A stretch of 64,000 nt of DNA, taken from assembly GCA_963930655.1 (NCBI GenBank), contig OZ005613.1:14020501-14084500 (forward strand), written 5' to 3'. Position numbers and translations under genes: made by a program. Below, in pieces: positions 31,070-41,400 of the stretch; within the stretch, counting starts at the first letter, position 1, and each line of letters opens with the position of its first letter. The notes beneath the pieces were generated by a model. The model ran no database searches and was not told the origin of the DNA. It saw only the letters and a program-made list of their open reading frames with translations. The DNA is from Myrica gale. Its lineage: Eukaryota > Streptophyta > Magnoliopsida > Fagales > Myricaceae.

Positions 31070-32160
31070 GTCTCTATCCTCGCCTGAAGAAGTCGCATGC
31101 GTCCTCCACTGGGAATTGATTCTTCAACATTCCAAAGCACTGCTCAATAATGTTACTTAGAGATGAGTGGTTGTAATTAAACAACTCTTTCTTCTCCCGT
31201 GGAGTCCCTTCCGCACTAGTGAAGCACAATAAGTGATACCGTTGACCTTTGTATGGCGGCAAGAATCCCTTCATTAGTGGAAACCCTGAGTACACCAAAT
31301 AATACTTACCTATCAATGACGTAACTCAATGTTAATAACAATGCAGTCCCCAATAAATTTTGATAACCCACACGTTGCCATGCTACCACAAGTAAATTAC
31401 GTACTCTTTAAATATGTATGAGAATTTAGTCTTACCCACGGGGGGAGTGGGAATTGGTTTTCGGGCTGCATCACTGCATCGTAGAACACCCGCGAGTCGT
31501 GTGCAGATCCCTCCCACCCGGAGTATACGAATGTGAATCGAGCATCAAAGTCACATACTGCTAAAACGTTCTGTGATATCCTCCTCTTCCGGTTCCTATA
31601 GCGAGTGCTTTCACTAGTTGTGACCATGCAGCAACGTGTGTCCCATCTATTGCACCGATACAATCCTACAAAGCATATCAATGTCATAATTACATTTTTA
31701 TTGAATTTGTCGCAAGCATGAACGTTACACACCCACAACGCAAGAGTCCATAAAACGACAACTATACGAATTAAATTAAAGAAAACAGTTACCTTAAACC
31801 ATGGAAAGTACTTTCGTTTATATTCGATGGATGGATGGACCCTGGTGTGGTGTGGTGGCGCCAACAATATTTTCCCCAATCAGTACACTGCCAGCATCAC
31901 CCTTCGAAAGTGTCGTGATATGGTCTCGAGGGAGTGCTGGAATCGATATGCCGCAACGCCCATTCCCAACTTTTAACACAATGTATAAGAATATAATCAA
32001 AGCCTCCTCCAAGCACACAGTCTTTGACTCCGTGATATAATTTTCCTCCCTCAAGGTGTCACACAAGATACAAAAGTTTTCTCCTTTCAGTCGGAACAAC
32101 TCGTAGCATGTTTTGGGATTCGGTCCAGTGACAATCTCGTACACGTACAAGTGTCCCCGA
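31070..32160 (-). pseudogene. PIF/Harbinger transposase (DDE_Tnp_4, ALP1-like), decayed
   Basis: Minus-strand order: an N-terminal helix region CYELFRLKGENFCILCDTLR (32150-31990), the first catalytic Asp in CIGAIDGTHVAAW (about 31660), ESTRYRNRKRRISQNVLAV and EGSAHDSRVFYDAV with the second Asp (31600-31470), then, after a probable intron (donor about 31437, acceptor about 31317), GKYYLVYSGFP...MKGFLPPYKGQRYHL and the Glu in NIIEQCFGMLK (31316-31074). The first Asp block and the following block are in different frames, and the N-terminal part is also shifted, so no functional enzyme can be made. TIRs were not located. Confidence 0.85.
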
Positions 32161-32299
32161 AGTATTGAATTCCTTTGTGGTATCTTTTCATTCCTTGCAC
32201 ACTCTTCCTCTTCCTAGAAGTAAAGGAAGAAGAATTGTTCGTCGTTCCAACAGTCTTCCTTCGAAGACATAGGGTAAAGTGGGTCGTTGAATAATACAT

Positions 32300-32518
32300 T
32301 CCCTATATTGGAGCTCTTGACATCTATTTACACATGTCATCTATCGTTAGATCTACCCATTAAAATTGAAGATGCATCTCATTGGTATGATTAGGATTTG
32401 ATAAGTGTAATTGAGCAAATGCCTGCTATTTTAAACAACATAAGTATTTTGTCCCACATCTACTAAGCCACCAGAGTAGCCACATAGATAAATTTAATCT
32501 AATGTCACCAGAACCCCT
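32300..32518. other. Short gap, nothing recognised
   Basis: AT-rich sequence between the Harbinger remnant and the foldback element. No feature seen. Confidence 0.3.
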
Positions 32519-32520
32519 TG

Positions 32521-32769
32521 TTAACATGGAGAAAGGTTAGAGTCTTAATCTTAAGGTCCTAAGAGGTCTTAACGGAGGGCTGAGATATTGTCAACACATT
32601 AATGAATAAAATGGAGGGCTAAGATGTTGTCAAGACATTAATGAATAGAGAGATAAAACACATCTCAGCTCTCCAATTCTATTCATTAATGTGTTGGCAA
32701 CATATTAACCCTCACTAGAACCTCTTAAGACCTTAAGATTATGACCCTAACTCTTCCTTTTAACATGTT
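32521..32769. mobile_element. Foldback/MITE-like element, about 250 bp with about 90-bp arms
   Basis: The left arm (TTAACATGGAGAAAGG... AATCTTAAGGTCCTAAGAGG ... TCAACACATTAATGAATA) is the imperfect reverse complement of the right arm ending CTTAAGATTATGACCC...TTTTAACATGTT. The left arm also contains a roughly 40-bp internal duplication (GGAGGGCTAAGATGTTGTCAA). No clear target duplication was found, so the superfamily is unknown. Confidence 0.65.
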
Positions 32770-33205
32770 CATCAAAATGTAAATCGTTGTCTGACTATCC
32801 TGTCGTTTAACTGCCCAAGACGTACACAAAACACGTTCATTATAAAGACAAATGAATTTTATACATCTCGCCCAATGCTACAGAAAGCCATTCACTAAAT
32901 CGGATCTGACCTACCTACACTGACCGATTGTGTTATATCTGATCCTATGAATCTATCATACCCAATCAGTACTCACAACAAGACCGAAACAACCGCTGAA
33001 CTGCAATGTCACAACCCTCCCTATACTCCACGTACCCCCTAGTCTTTGAGGTGAATTGTAATGAATCCAATGCAAACATCAAACACCGAAGTGGTTTTGC
33101 AGCTATTACCCAACTAAAATCAACACGTTAACGGCCAACTTTCGATTATTGCGAACCCATTTTAAATAACTAAGTGCATGGAGCTTACCTCGGTTGTTGT
33201 AATCT
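32770..33205. other. Intergenic, nothing recognised
   Basis: AT-rich sequence without recognisable coding content. Confidence 0.3.
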
Positions 33206-33211
33206 CCCGCC

Positions 33212-33653
33212 ATGACCCTGTGGCGAAGAACTGCAGGACTACCTTCTCATTCGCCTTATTGAAGGCAATCTCTCTGCTGCACCTCGAGAACGTAAGTTTT
33301 GCCTCGCTCGGTAGTCGGTATGGTCTCAAATGCCTAGTGCTTTCCAACATGCGACATGCGAGTTACACATGTTCTGTCAGCATATGCCTGTACCGCAAAG
33401 TTTGAAACTCGGAAGACAACGTTGAACAGTGGATGACCCTGTGGCGAAGAACTGCAGGACTACCTTCTCCTTCGCCTTATTGAAGGCAATCTCTCTGCTG
33501 CACCTCGAGAATGTAAGTTTTGCCTCGCTCGGTAGTCGGTATGGTCTCAAATGCCCAGTGCTTTCCAACATGCGGCATGCGAGTTACACATGTTCTGTCA
33601 GCATACGCCTGTACCGCAAAGTTTGAAACTCGGAAGACAACGTTGAACAGTGG
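33212..33653. repeat. 221-bp tandem duplication
   Basis: Copy 1 (33212-33432) and copy 2 (33433-33653) both start ATGACCCTGTGGCGAAGAAC and end TTGAACAGTGG. They differ at only about five sites. On the minus strand the second copy extends an open frame (33734-33477), but no domain was recognised. Confidence 0.9.
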
Positions 33654-33734
33654 CGCGAGGGTGATGTCTAACCATTCAAAGCTAATGGGACCCACTCTGA
33701 TGGGATAGGTTCCAATAATCAACCTACAGTCCAC

Positions 33735-34282
33735 CCCAACTTATTGTAATGCCAAAATGACCCCCACATCTGTTGTACGTATTCCCTACCCAGAAATGTT
33801 ATCGACGCTACACACGGCTGGGTTTAATGTTAGAAATTTCTTTAACTTTGGAATCGGCTCCTTCTGGCACTGGTTCGTTCGGCGATTGCAGAGCACTAGC
33901 TCGTGGACTACGTGCCCCTGACTTCCCGCGCGATGTGCCCTCTAGGTTGATGGGATAGTCTGCAGTCTTTACAACTTCCTTTTCTCAGAGAATTCGCACT
34001 GGTATAGGACACACGATTGTCTATATGCACGACGACATGTGCTTATTCGCAATACACGAATCCATTCTCCAATGGCTCTGATAAATTATCCCATTGACAA
34101 AACTAATTCAGTAGTTTTTTACTCTTAATAATTAAGTCGGTAGTTGCTAAAATTATTTTGATTTTCGATTGTTTTTAGTACCTTCGGTTTCCTTACGTCA
34201 TTCAAACCACCTCCTTACTTTAATACAAAGTTGAAGGTGAAATTGTATGATCGCTAATATCAGGCAACATATACTGCGTGGT
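33735..34282. other. Gap before the hAT element, nothing recognised
   Basis: No gene or repeat recognised apart from short ORFs without domains. Confidence 0.3.
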
Positions 34283-36888
34283 CAATGGCGGAACCAGGAT
34301 TGAAATCTATGGGTGTCGAACTTTAAAGGCGAAATGATAAGAAAAAAAATTCTTTCGTAATACAAAAAATTGTCTTAGAGTTACAATGTCGAAAATGAAG
34401 GACTAAAAGCATTAAAAATATTAGAATACATGTATCGTACTATGTACTGGAACTGAAAGATGACAATTGTATCCTACGACTTTGCATCTTCTGAAAATGT
34501 TGCAAAATGGCTTCGTTCTCAATAGTTTTAAAAACTTCTTGCTCAATGTACACTATCATGCAATCATTCATCCAATCGTCTCCCATCCTATTACGCAAAT
34601 CACTTTCAACGGATGCAGTCGCAACTGGTAAGACCAATGTCAACTCAATAAGTCGTTAAACTAATGGAAACAGAGTATTCTTTTTTGTCTCAACCATCTT
34701 CACAGCAAGATCTCCAATATCTTGAAGTCTTGAAAATGCATCATTTCTTCTAACATCTCTAATGTAGGTATTAAGCTGACTTTTAAGTATCAAACGATCA
34801 TCTACTGTGAAATCTTCTGGATAAAGCTCAGCAAGACGACATAACTTAACATGATCAAACGCTGAGAATGAGTTTTTTGGATCAAGACATGATATGCAAA
34901 GAAGTAATTCTATACTTGCCTCTGTGAACCGATTATCCATCTCTTGAGTGATCAAATCAATAACCTGACAAAACACTTCCACAAGAAAATGATGGAAGTA
35001 AGTAATAGGTTGCCCTCCACGCCTCGAACGACTACGAATTGGTATGATGTCTTCCATATTCGACACACTAATAGAGTGATGAACACAAAAAGTTTTAACT
35101 TCTTCCAAAAATTTATCCCATTCTATCTCACTCAATTCTTGCAACTGTTCCTTCACAACTTCAACCAAACCCATAGCATTAACAATATCTTGATCTTTTC
35201 GTTGTAAGGCTTGTGACAATTCGTTTGTAATTCCCATTATATTCTTCAACAGATGCATAGTAAATACAAACTCAAAACTTTCCATCTTATCCATCAAACC
35301 CATAGCCAGTGATCTTTGTTCTGATAGAGTACCATCATCTTTTATGTCTTCAAGAACTTCCAATACTGATGACCACATAGTGAAGAGACGGATTATTGTA
35401 AGGTGGTATGAACCCCAACGAGTGTCACCTACAATATTATAGGAATTACAAAACTATAAACAAATTAAAAAAAATGGTCTATTAGTATTGTAATGAAATA
35501 TAATAATCACCTGGTCGTGCGAGACTGGTTTCTTGATTTTTGCCCCTTCCACTAGAAATCTCTCCATTGTCCAACCGCTCCAATATCTTTTCATGACAAC
35601 TTTGCCGAAGAGCATCTTTCCTTTTACATGAAGCTCCGACCATATTCACAATCTTGGAAGTATAATAAAAAAACTCACCAACTTGCAAGTTATTCTTTGT
35701 AATACCCACAATAACCAATTGAAGTTGGTGAGCAAAACAATGGATATACGTAGCAGAAGGATTCTCCCTCAAAATGAGCGCCTTCAACCCATTGAACTCG
35801 CCTCGCATATTGGATGCCCCATCATACCCTTGACCTCTCAATCTAGATATTGACAATCCATGTCTTGCAAACAATTTATCTATAGCTTTTTTCAAAGATT
35901 CAGAGCAAGTATCAAGAACATGCTCCACACCAAGAAACCTTTCAATCACGTGTCCACGTATGTTTACATACCTCAAAACCACTGTCATTTGCTCCTTCAC
36001 TGAATTATCTCGAGACTCATCAACCATAATAGAATAAAATGTATCCCCAATTTCTTCAATAATGGCAAGTGTGGTTTGAGCTGCACAAGCACTCACCATT
36101 TCTTTTTGCACTTTTGGAGAAGTCATTTGGTTGTTTCCAGAAGCATTAGTGTTAAGTGTCTTAGCAACCTTTTCATCACGTTGGCAAAACACGTTCAAAA
36201 GCTCGAGAAAATTGCCCTTCCTTATTGAACTCTCGGACTCATCATGACCACGAAAAGTTAATCCTTGCCCCAAAAGATAACGAATGACATCTAAAACCGC
36301 TGTCAAACAAATGCGATAAGCATTCTCTTGATCGTGCCCGTGTGCGGATAACATGTGCGACACACTTTGTCGCTGATTTTCGAGTGCTTCACATAGTCCT
36401 CTAGCTTCATTGTGAGCACTATCATGTGCACCAACATGTTCAACAAAAACTCCCACTGCCTTTTTCCAGTGGCTAAAGCCCGTAGACGTAAACTTATCTC
36501 CCCCAGACTTCCCTCCTCTAGGTCGCCTAAACAGATAACACCACAAGCAATACGCCTCATCCTTTGATACACTATATTCCAACCAATTAAAATCTTTAAA
36601 CCATACCTCCCTAAAACCCCTCATTTCTTGCCCGTATTGCTTCTTGGGAAAAGCATGGCCACGGGGTTGAAAATGACCTTTGATCAAGTACTCCCTACGA
36701 ACTTGATCTCTAATCCCAACATCATATTCTTCAATAGGCTTACGTAACCCTGAGTCAGCAATAACATCATCCGGACTAAACATAATGCGAGGTCTTTTTG
36801 AACTACTATCCATTTCAGAATTAGTAGCCACGCTGGGAGTATTAGACGACTCCACGCTGCGTGGCTTTCTTACCACCCACTTATCCAT
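34283..36888 (-). mobile_element. hAT transposon (zf-TTF/DUF4371 type), one end visible
   Basis: The terminal motif CAATGGCGGAACCAGGATT at 34283 resembles the CAGTGGCGGA-type hAT terminal inverted repeat and lies 160 bp beyond the transposase C-terminus. The matching inverted end upstream of 36888 was not found, so the element may be 5'-truncated. Its only gene is the transposase pseudogene described separately. Confidence 0.6.
34440..36888 (-). pseudogene. hAT transposase (zf-TTF - DUF4371 - dimerisation), two exons, dead
   Basis: Exon 1 (36888 to about 35513) encodes a TTF-type zinc finger (FNWLEYSVSKDEAYCLWCYLF), then the DUF4371/RNase-H-like part with FYSIMVDESRDNSVKEQM (first Asp) and RGQGYDGASNMRGEFNGLK (second Asp) and IHCFAHQLQLVIV. 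Exon 2 starts about 35428 with DTRWGSYHLTIIR. A TAA replaces a Tyr codon after FPLV (about 34660). The conserved dimerisation motif between ATASVE and LRNRMGDDW lacks about a dozen residues, including the RAFS signature. The long open first exon suggests recent death. Confidence 0.88.
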
Positions 36889-38085
36889 TATCTAAACAAA
36901 ACAAAAATGAAAATTAATCAATAGTCACTAATAGAAAGGGGATCCCTATAATACGTAAAAAAGGAGGATAATGATAATATGATACAATTAACATTCCACA
37001 AGCCTATTGGATCGTGTGGAAAATGAATACCTTGTGAGGTTCTACTTGGTCTTAACATTCTGGGAGTATCTCATCCCTGGTTGTGGTTGTGTTATATATT
37101 TCATATGCTTGAAGCCTTTTATCTATAAAGTTTTGTGTGGTTATAGCTAACCTTAAATACATGAAGAAACCTTAATCCTATAATACACATGAAAGCAAGG
37201 AACGACCTTTTCATAAACGAGCTATGTTGAAGCTCTGTTCAGATGTTCAATTAATCATGGTGGATTTTTTTTGGGAAAGCTAAATCCCAACTGCCAGGCA
37301 ATAGAAGATTTTGTGATCGTTTCTGTTTTTCTCTGAATGCAAAAAAGCTGTGTGGTGGTCTAAGTTTGGTATAAAATATCATGCATCAGTGGTGAATTAG
37401 AAGCAAGTGATAGTTTCAAGTTGTTTAGTAATAGTTTGCAAGAGGTGTGGAAACCTAGTTCAGGAGATTCAGAGACAGAATTTCAAGAAATGGTAGATTA
37501 TGGAGTTAATGCATCTACTAGAGGTTTGAAACATGATACAAGTTATAAGGGAGTTAAATTCGGAATACAGAATATAAGGGAGTTAAATGAAAAAGATTTT
37601 CTCATGATGATCCTACGGCCTAGATTTGAGATACATAAAGTTCTAACGCATAAGTACATGAGAAGCTCTAAGGAAGCCATTATAAATAGCTCAGAACTTC
37701 ATTTGAGAAAAGAAGAATTCATTTTCACGAGAATCATTCTCTCTCTAAAAGTCTCTCTCTAGAGTTCTCTTTCTCAAGAACTGTGTGCGAGGATCTGAAG
37801 GAGGAAGAATGCTTGGGTTTCTAGATTTCAACGATTCAGGATTTTTCACTGCGCGATTCTTACATGCCTTCCACTCCTCTCCCTAGCAGGTCGTCTAGCA
37901 TCAAATGTCAGTCTGCCTATCTGCAGCAATATCACTGTTAATTGGCCAAGTCTATTTCCAGCAACTCAGATCAAGCCTTGATATCAGTTCAAGTATTTTC
38001 TTCACCTTTGTATCCTATATCTTCCTCTCTCTTATTCAAAATTATCTCGTCTTCATCACGTTTTTACACTAGTTGTTTCCAGTCA
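36889..38085. other. Gap between hAT and copia, nothing recognised
   Basis: A 113-codon open frame (37421-37762) has no recognised domain. TATAAATAG at 37681 and CT-rich sequence after it look like a promoter or LTR fragment, perhaps the degraded 5' LTR/leader of the copia element, but this is not demonstrable. Confidence 0.3.
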
Positions 38086-38744
38086 TGTCGAACCCAAGTT
38101 TTTTCATGAGGCAGTAAAATAACCCGAATGGAGGGAGGCTATGAGAGCTGAAATCACAGCTCTTGAACTCAATAAAACCTGGATTCTAACTAATCTACCT
38201 CCTGACAAAGCTGTTATTGGATACAAATGAGTATACAAGTGCAAATTTCGAGTTGATGACAGTCTTGAAATGCACATGGCACACCTTGTTGCAAAGGGGT
38301 ATACTCAAAAAGAGAGAGTTGATTTTTTTGATAGATTCTCCCTTGTTGCAAAGCTAACTACGACTCGTTGTTTATTGGCTTTAGCAGCAGTAAAAAAACT
38401 GGAGTTTACATCAACTCGATGTAAACAATGCCTTTTTACATGGGGAGTTGGATGAAGAAGTTTTTAAGGGTAAACTCATAGTTAGCCCCATACCTTTGAG
38501 GCAAAATCAAGTTATTGCCCTTATTTTCCAAACCAACAATTTGAGACCCCTATGTTCCAAAACCAACAATTGGAAACCCCTATGTTTCAAAATCACTCAA
38601 TCCTCACCTCCCGTTTAAATTCACCGTCAAATGAGACGGTTTTTCGAGAAATGACAAGAATGCCCTTGATAATTGTACACGCAATGCATGGTCAACTTGT
38701 TCAGCACAAAACACGTTTTTTTTTTACTTCTTTCCTATTTCAAC

Positions 38745-39530
38745 ATTTTTTGTGTTCTTGTTTGTTCCACACCTCTATCTGGCACTACAGAAGAGAAACC
38801 CCAGAGTCCAGATAAATGTGTCGAAATGGCTGGCGTAATTTGCTCCTTGCATGAATCTCAAACTTCGAAACAGTAAGTATTTTATTATAGCAGCCAAGTG
38901 AGTGCCATCCCGTGTTATCCAGCCCTCCAACATTACTCGAGTCCGCCGACGGTTCATATACTGCACCTTTTAGCTTAATTCCACAGTTCTAGAGTCGACC
39001 AGCCAGGAAAGCAAAGTTCGTTTTCCAATATATGGAACAAAACCATCGGCTTCTAAGTTTTGACCCTTGTTTGAACTACGAACCAACAAATTACATCTTC
39101 CAAGTTTTCTACTTTTTCTTCCATGTGCCATTTGAGGATTGGAAACGGCAGTTGGCTTTTCAGGGCAAACAGGCATATAAGTAGAATTCTGATACTTTGA
39201 GCTGACACTGGCAGAACCATTTTCATTCATTCTATTCTTCACTGACTTACCACTATGCTTGATGAAGGAGCTTAGTTTCTCTTCCTGGCTGATACTATTT
39301 GTGCTTTCCACATCCTGCTTCTGCTTCGTATTTATAGTTCTCTTCGGAGCAGCTTCTCTTGCATTGACACTATCACTATCACTGTGCTTCTTTTTCATTT
39401 CTTTCTCAAGTTTCTTCCGAGTTTTCCTAGTTAATTAGCTAAGTATCTCATATGATATAGGAATAAAAGAAGAATCATCCATAATGGGTTTAGCCTCAAC
39501 ATCCTCGTTTTGTGCTGAACAACTGGACAC
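38745..39530 (-). pseudogene. Captured fragment of an IDM1/ROS4-type PHD-GNAT gene (TDBD region)
   Basis: The minus strand encodes DDSSFIPISYEILS near 39460, KKLEKEMKKKHSDSD, GRKSRKLGRCNLLVR, DGFVPYIGKRTLLSWLVDS, VQYMNRRRTRVMLEGWI and, after a one-base deletion, KILTVSKFEIHARSKLRQP and IYLDSGVSLL. This order is that of the Tify-binding (Jas/TDBD) region of plant PHD-finger N-acetyltransferases of the IDM1 family. Damage is three nonsense codons (TAA after YEILS, TAA after TVELS, TAG after GVSLL) and one frameshift. It is one continuous coding piece without the PHD or GNAT domains. Confidence 0.8.
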
Positions 39531-39732
39531 TAAGGCTATGTTTGTTTCATATCTCAAAACGTTTTCTACTCACTTTTTCATCAATTACAATACCTTTTCA
39601 CCAATTCCAATAACTTTTTACAAATTCCAACGACTTTTAACACACTTTTCACCAATCCCAAGAGAATTTACACTACTTTCAAAAAAACAAAAACACAAAA
39701 ACATATCTCAAGACCTAAACCAAACATAGCCT
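39531..39732. mobile_element. Tourist-like MITE nested in the Pack-MULE
   Basis: GGCTATGTTTG at the left and CAAACATAGCC at the right form an 11-bp perfect inverted repeat, flanked on both sides by TAA, the target size and sequence of PIF/Harbinger elements. The interior (CACTTTTTCATCAATTAC, TTTTCACCAATTCC) is AT-rich and non-coding. Similar AT-rich strings occur near 55640 and 57470. Confidence 0.75.
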
Positions 39733-41285
39733 AAGCGTTCGGGTGGAGCGAGAGTAGTGGAGGGACATGGGATAAAGTTGAAAGGGCAGTCTGGTCATCA
39801 ACCAATCATTTATCAAGGGCATTCTGGTCATTTCACGAAACTGTCTCATTTGACGGTAAATTTAAACTGGGGGCGAGGATTGAGTGATTTTGAAACATAG
39901 GGGTATCAAATTGTTGGTTTGTTAAATAAGGGTTGTAACTTGATTTTGCCCCAAAGATATGGGGCTAACTATGAGTTTACCCCAAGTTTTTATGAAACTT
40001 CCTCCCGGTTTCTCACATTCTGGTGACTCGAGTATGCAAGTTGCAAAACTCCATCTATGGTTTGAAACAAACAAGCCGACAATGGTTCAATAAGTTCTCT
40101 ACTACACTACTTTCTTATGGATTTAAACAATCCAAATCAGATTACTCTCTTTTTACGCTTACAAATAACTATACTTTTGTTGTTTTATTAGTATATGTAG
40201 ATGATATTGTAATTGCTAGTGATTCAACTGAAGCTGTTAGTGCTTTAAAAATCGGGTTAGACTCATAGTTAAAACTCAAGGATTTAGGTCCATTGAAATT
40301 TTTTCTTGGACTTGAGGTCGCACGGTCTATTGCTGGAATTTCACTATGTCAACAAAAATACAACCTGGAGCTTCTTGCAGATTCTGGTTTATTAGCTACC
40401 AAGCTAGTCAAAACTCCAATGGATAGCAATTCTTGACTCAATGCTTTAGATGATCCATTGCTTATTAATCCTAGTGCCTACAGAAGACTAGTAGGACGTC
40501 TGTTGTACCTTACAATCACCAGGCCGGATGTGTGTTTTGCAGTCAACACTTTGAGTCAGTTTATTTCCCAACCAAGGTAGCCCCATCATGATGTTGCAAT
40601 CAAAGTTCTAAAATATCTTAAATACAGTCCTGGCCAAGGCATTTTTCTCTCCAGCTCAAGGCATTTTGTGATTCGAATTGGGCAGCATGTCCGAACACTA
40701 GAAGATCAGTTCCTGGAAATCAAAGAAGCAAATGACGATCAATCGTTATTCAGCAGAAGTCGAGTATCGTTCTATGGCAATCACTTGTTGCGAGTTGAAG
40801 TGGCTCACTATTTTACTCAGTGATTTTCTTGTTGCTCTTATTCAACCTGCTCTGTTGTTTTGTGATAGCAAAGCTGCTCTTTACATCGCAGCAAACCCCT
40901 GTTTCATTAATGCACAAAACACATTGACATTGATTGTCATGTGGTTCGTGAAATGGTTCAACAACATCACATCAAGACACTTCACATTACAACAGAGCAT
41001 CAGCTAGCCGATCTTTTAACCAAGCCTCTGTCTTTTGATAAATTCATTATTCTTGTTACCAAGCTTGGACTCTTAAATGTACATAGTCTAGCTTGAGGGG
41101 GCTATTAGAATATAGAAGAAGCTGTTAGTTGTTAAGCTAGCTGTTAAACTATCAGTTAAATAGTTAGTTTAGTTATTCCTTTTATTGTATAAATAACTCA
41201 TTCATTGCACTCATCTTTTGCCCATTCATTCCCATCCATATCTCGAACTCTTTTATCTTGATTAATATTAATGTATAGCTCAGGG

Positions 41286-41400
41286 CCTCAAGGGGAGCCA
41301 TATTTGGTGAGATGGGCAATTCCTCAACTTCATGCTATTGATGCAATAGCAACGATAACTGATCCTTCACTGGAATGAGCATGTCCTATCAAGTTCATGA
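41286..41400 (+). pseudogene. STRUBBELIG-family (SRF) receptor-kinase exon remnant
   Basis: The frame from 41286 reads PQGEPYLVRWAIPQLHAIDA then IATITDPSLE before TGA at 41376, followed by ACPIKF. This is the kinase subdomain X region of LRR-V (SRF) kinases (LVRWA.PQLHDIDAL...VDP.L). A GTATAG acceptor-like string precedes it. The exon directly follows the copia 3' LTR and no other SRF exon was seen. Confidence 0.65.

Larger units (their letters stand above)
38467..39983. mobile_element. Pack-MULE (Mutator-like element) with captured gene fragment
   Basis: Perfect 9-bp target duplications AAGTTTTTA (38458-38466 and 39984-39992) flank long inverted repeats. The left arm (about 206 bp, AGGGTAAACTCATAGTTAGCCCC...) and right arm (about 174 bp, ending GGGGCTAACTATGAGTTTACCCC) match closely. 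The extra 32 bp on the left come from a small internal duplication (CCAAAACCAACAATT...CCCCTATG). There is no transposase. The interior holds an antisense gene fragment and a MITE. Confidence 0.92.
38086..41260 (+). mobile_element. Ty1/copia retrotransposon remnant, interrupted by a Pack-MULE
   Basis: RT/RNase H sequence runs from EPKFFHEAVK at about 38095 to 41100, interrupted at 38467-39983. Ignoring the insert and one 9-bp repeat, DEEVF joins MKLPPGF. Motifs are [24 protein letters not shown] (catalytic YVDD, about 40200), [17 protein letters not shown] and a degenerate RNase H. Several stops are present. A GAGGGGGC polypurine tract at about 41095 precedes a 3' LTR starting near 41103 (TATTAGAATATAG, TATA box near 41190). 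The 5' LTR, gag and integrase are missing. Confidence 0.8.

Noticed and set aside
36836..37360. TGCGTGGT-like strings as the far target duplication of the hAT element
   Set aside because: No inverted terminal repeat adjoins them; the match is by chance.
37421..37762. 113-codon plus-strand ORF
   Set aside because: No domain, no splice partners and no neighbouring gene support; kept only as a note in the gap entry.
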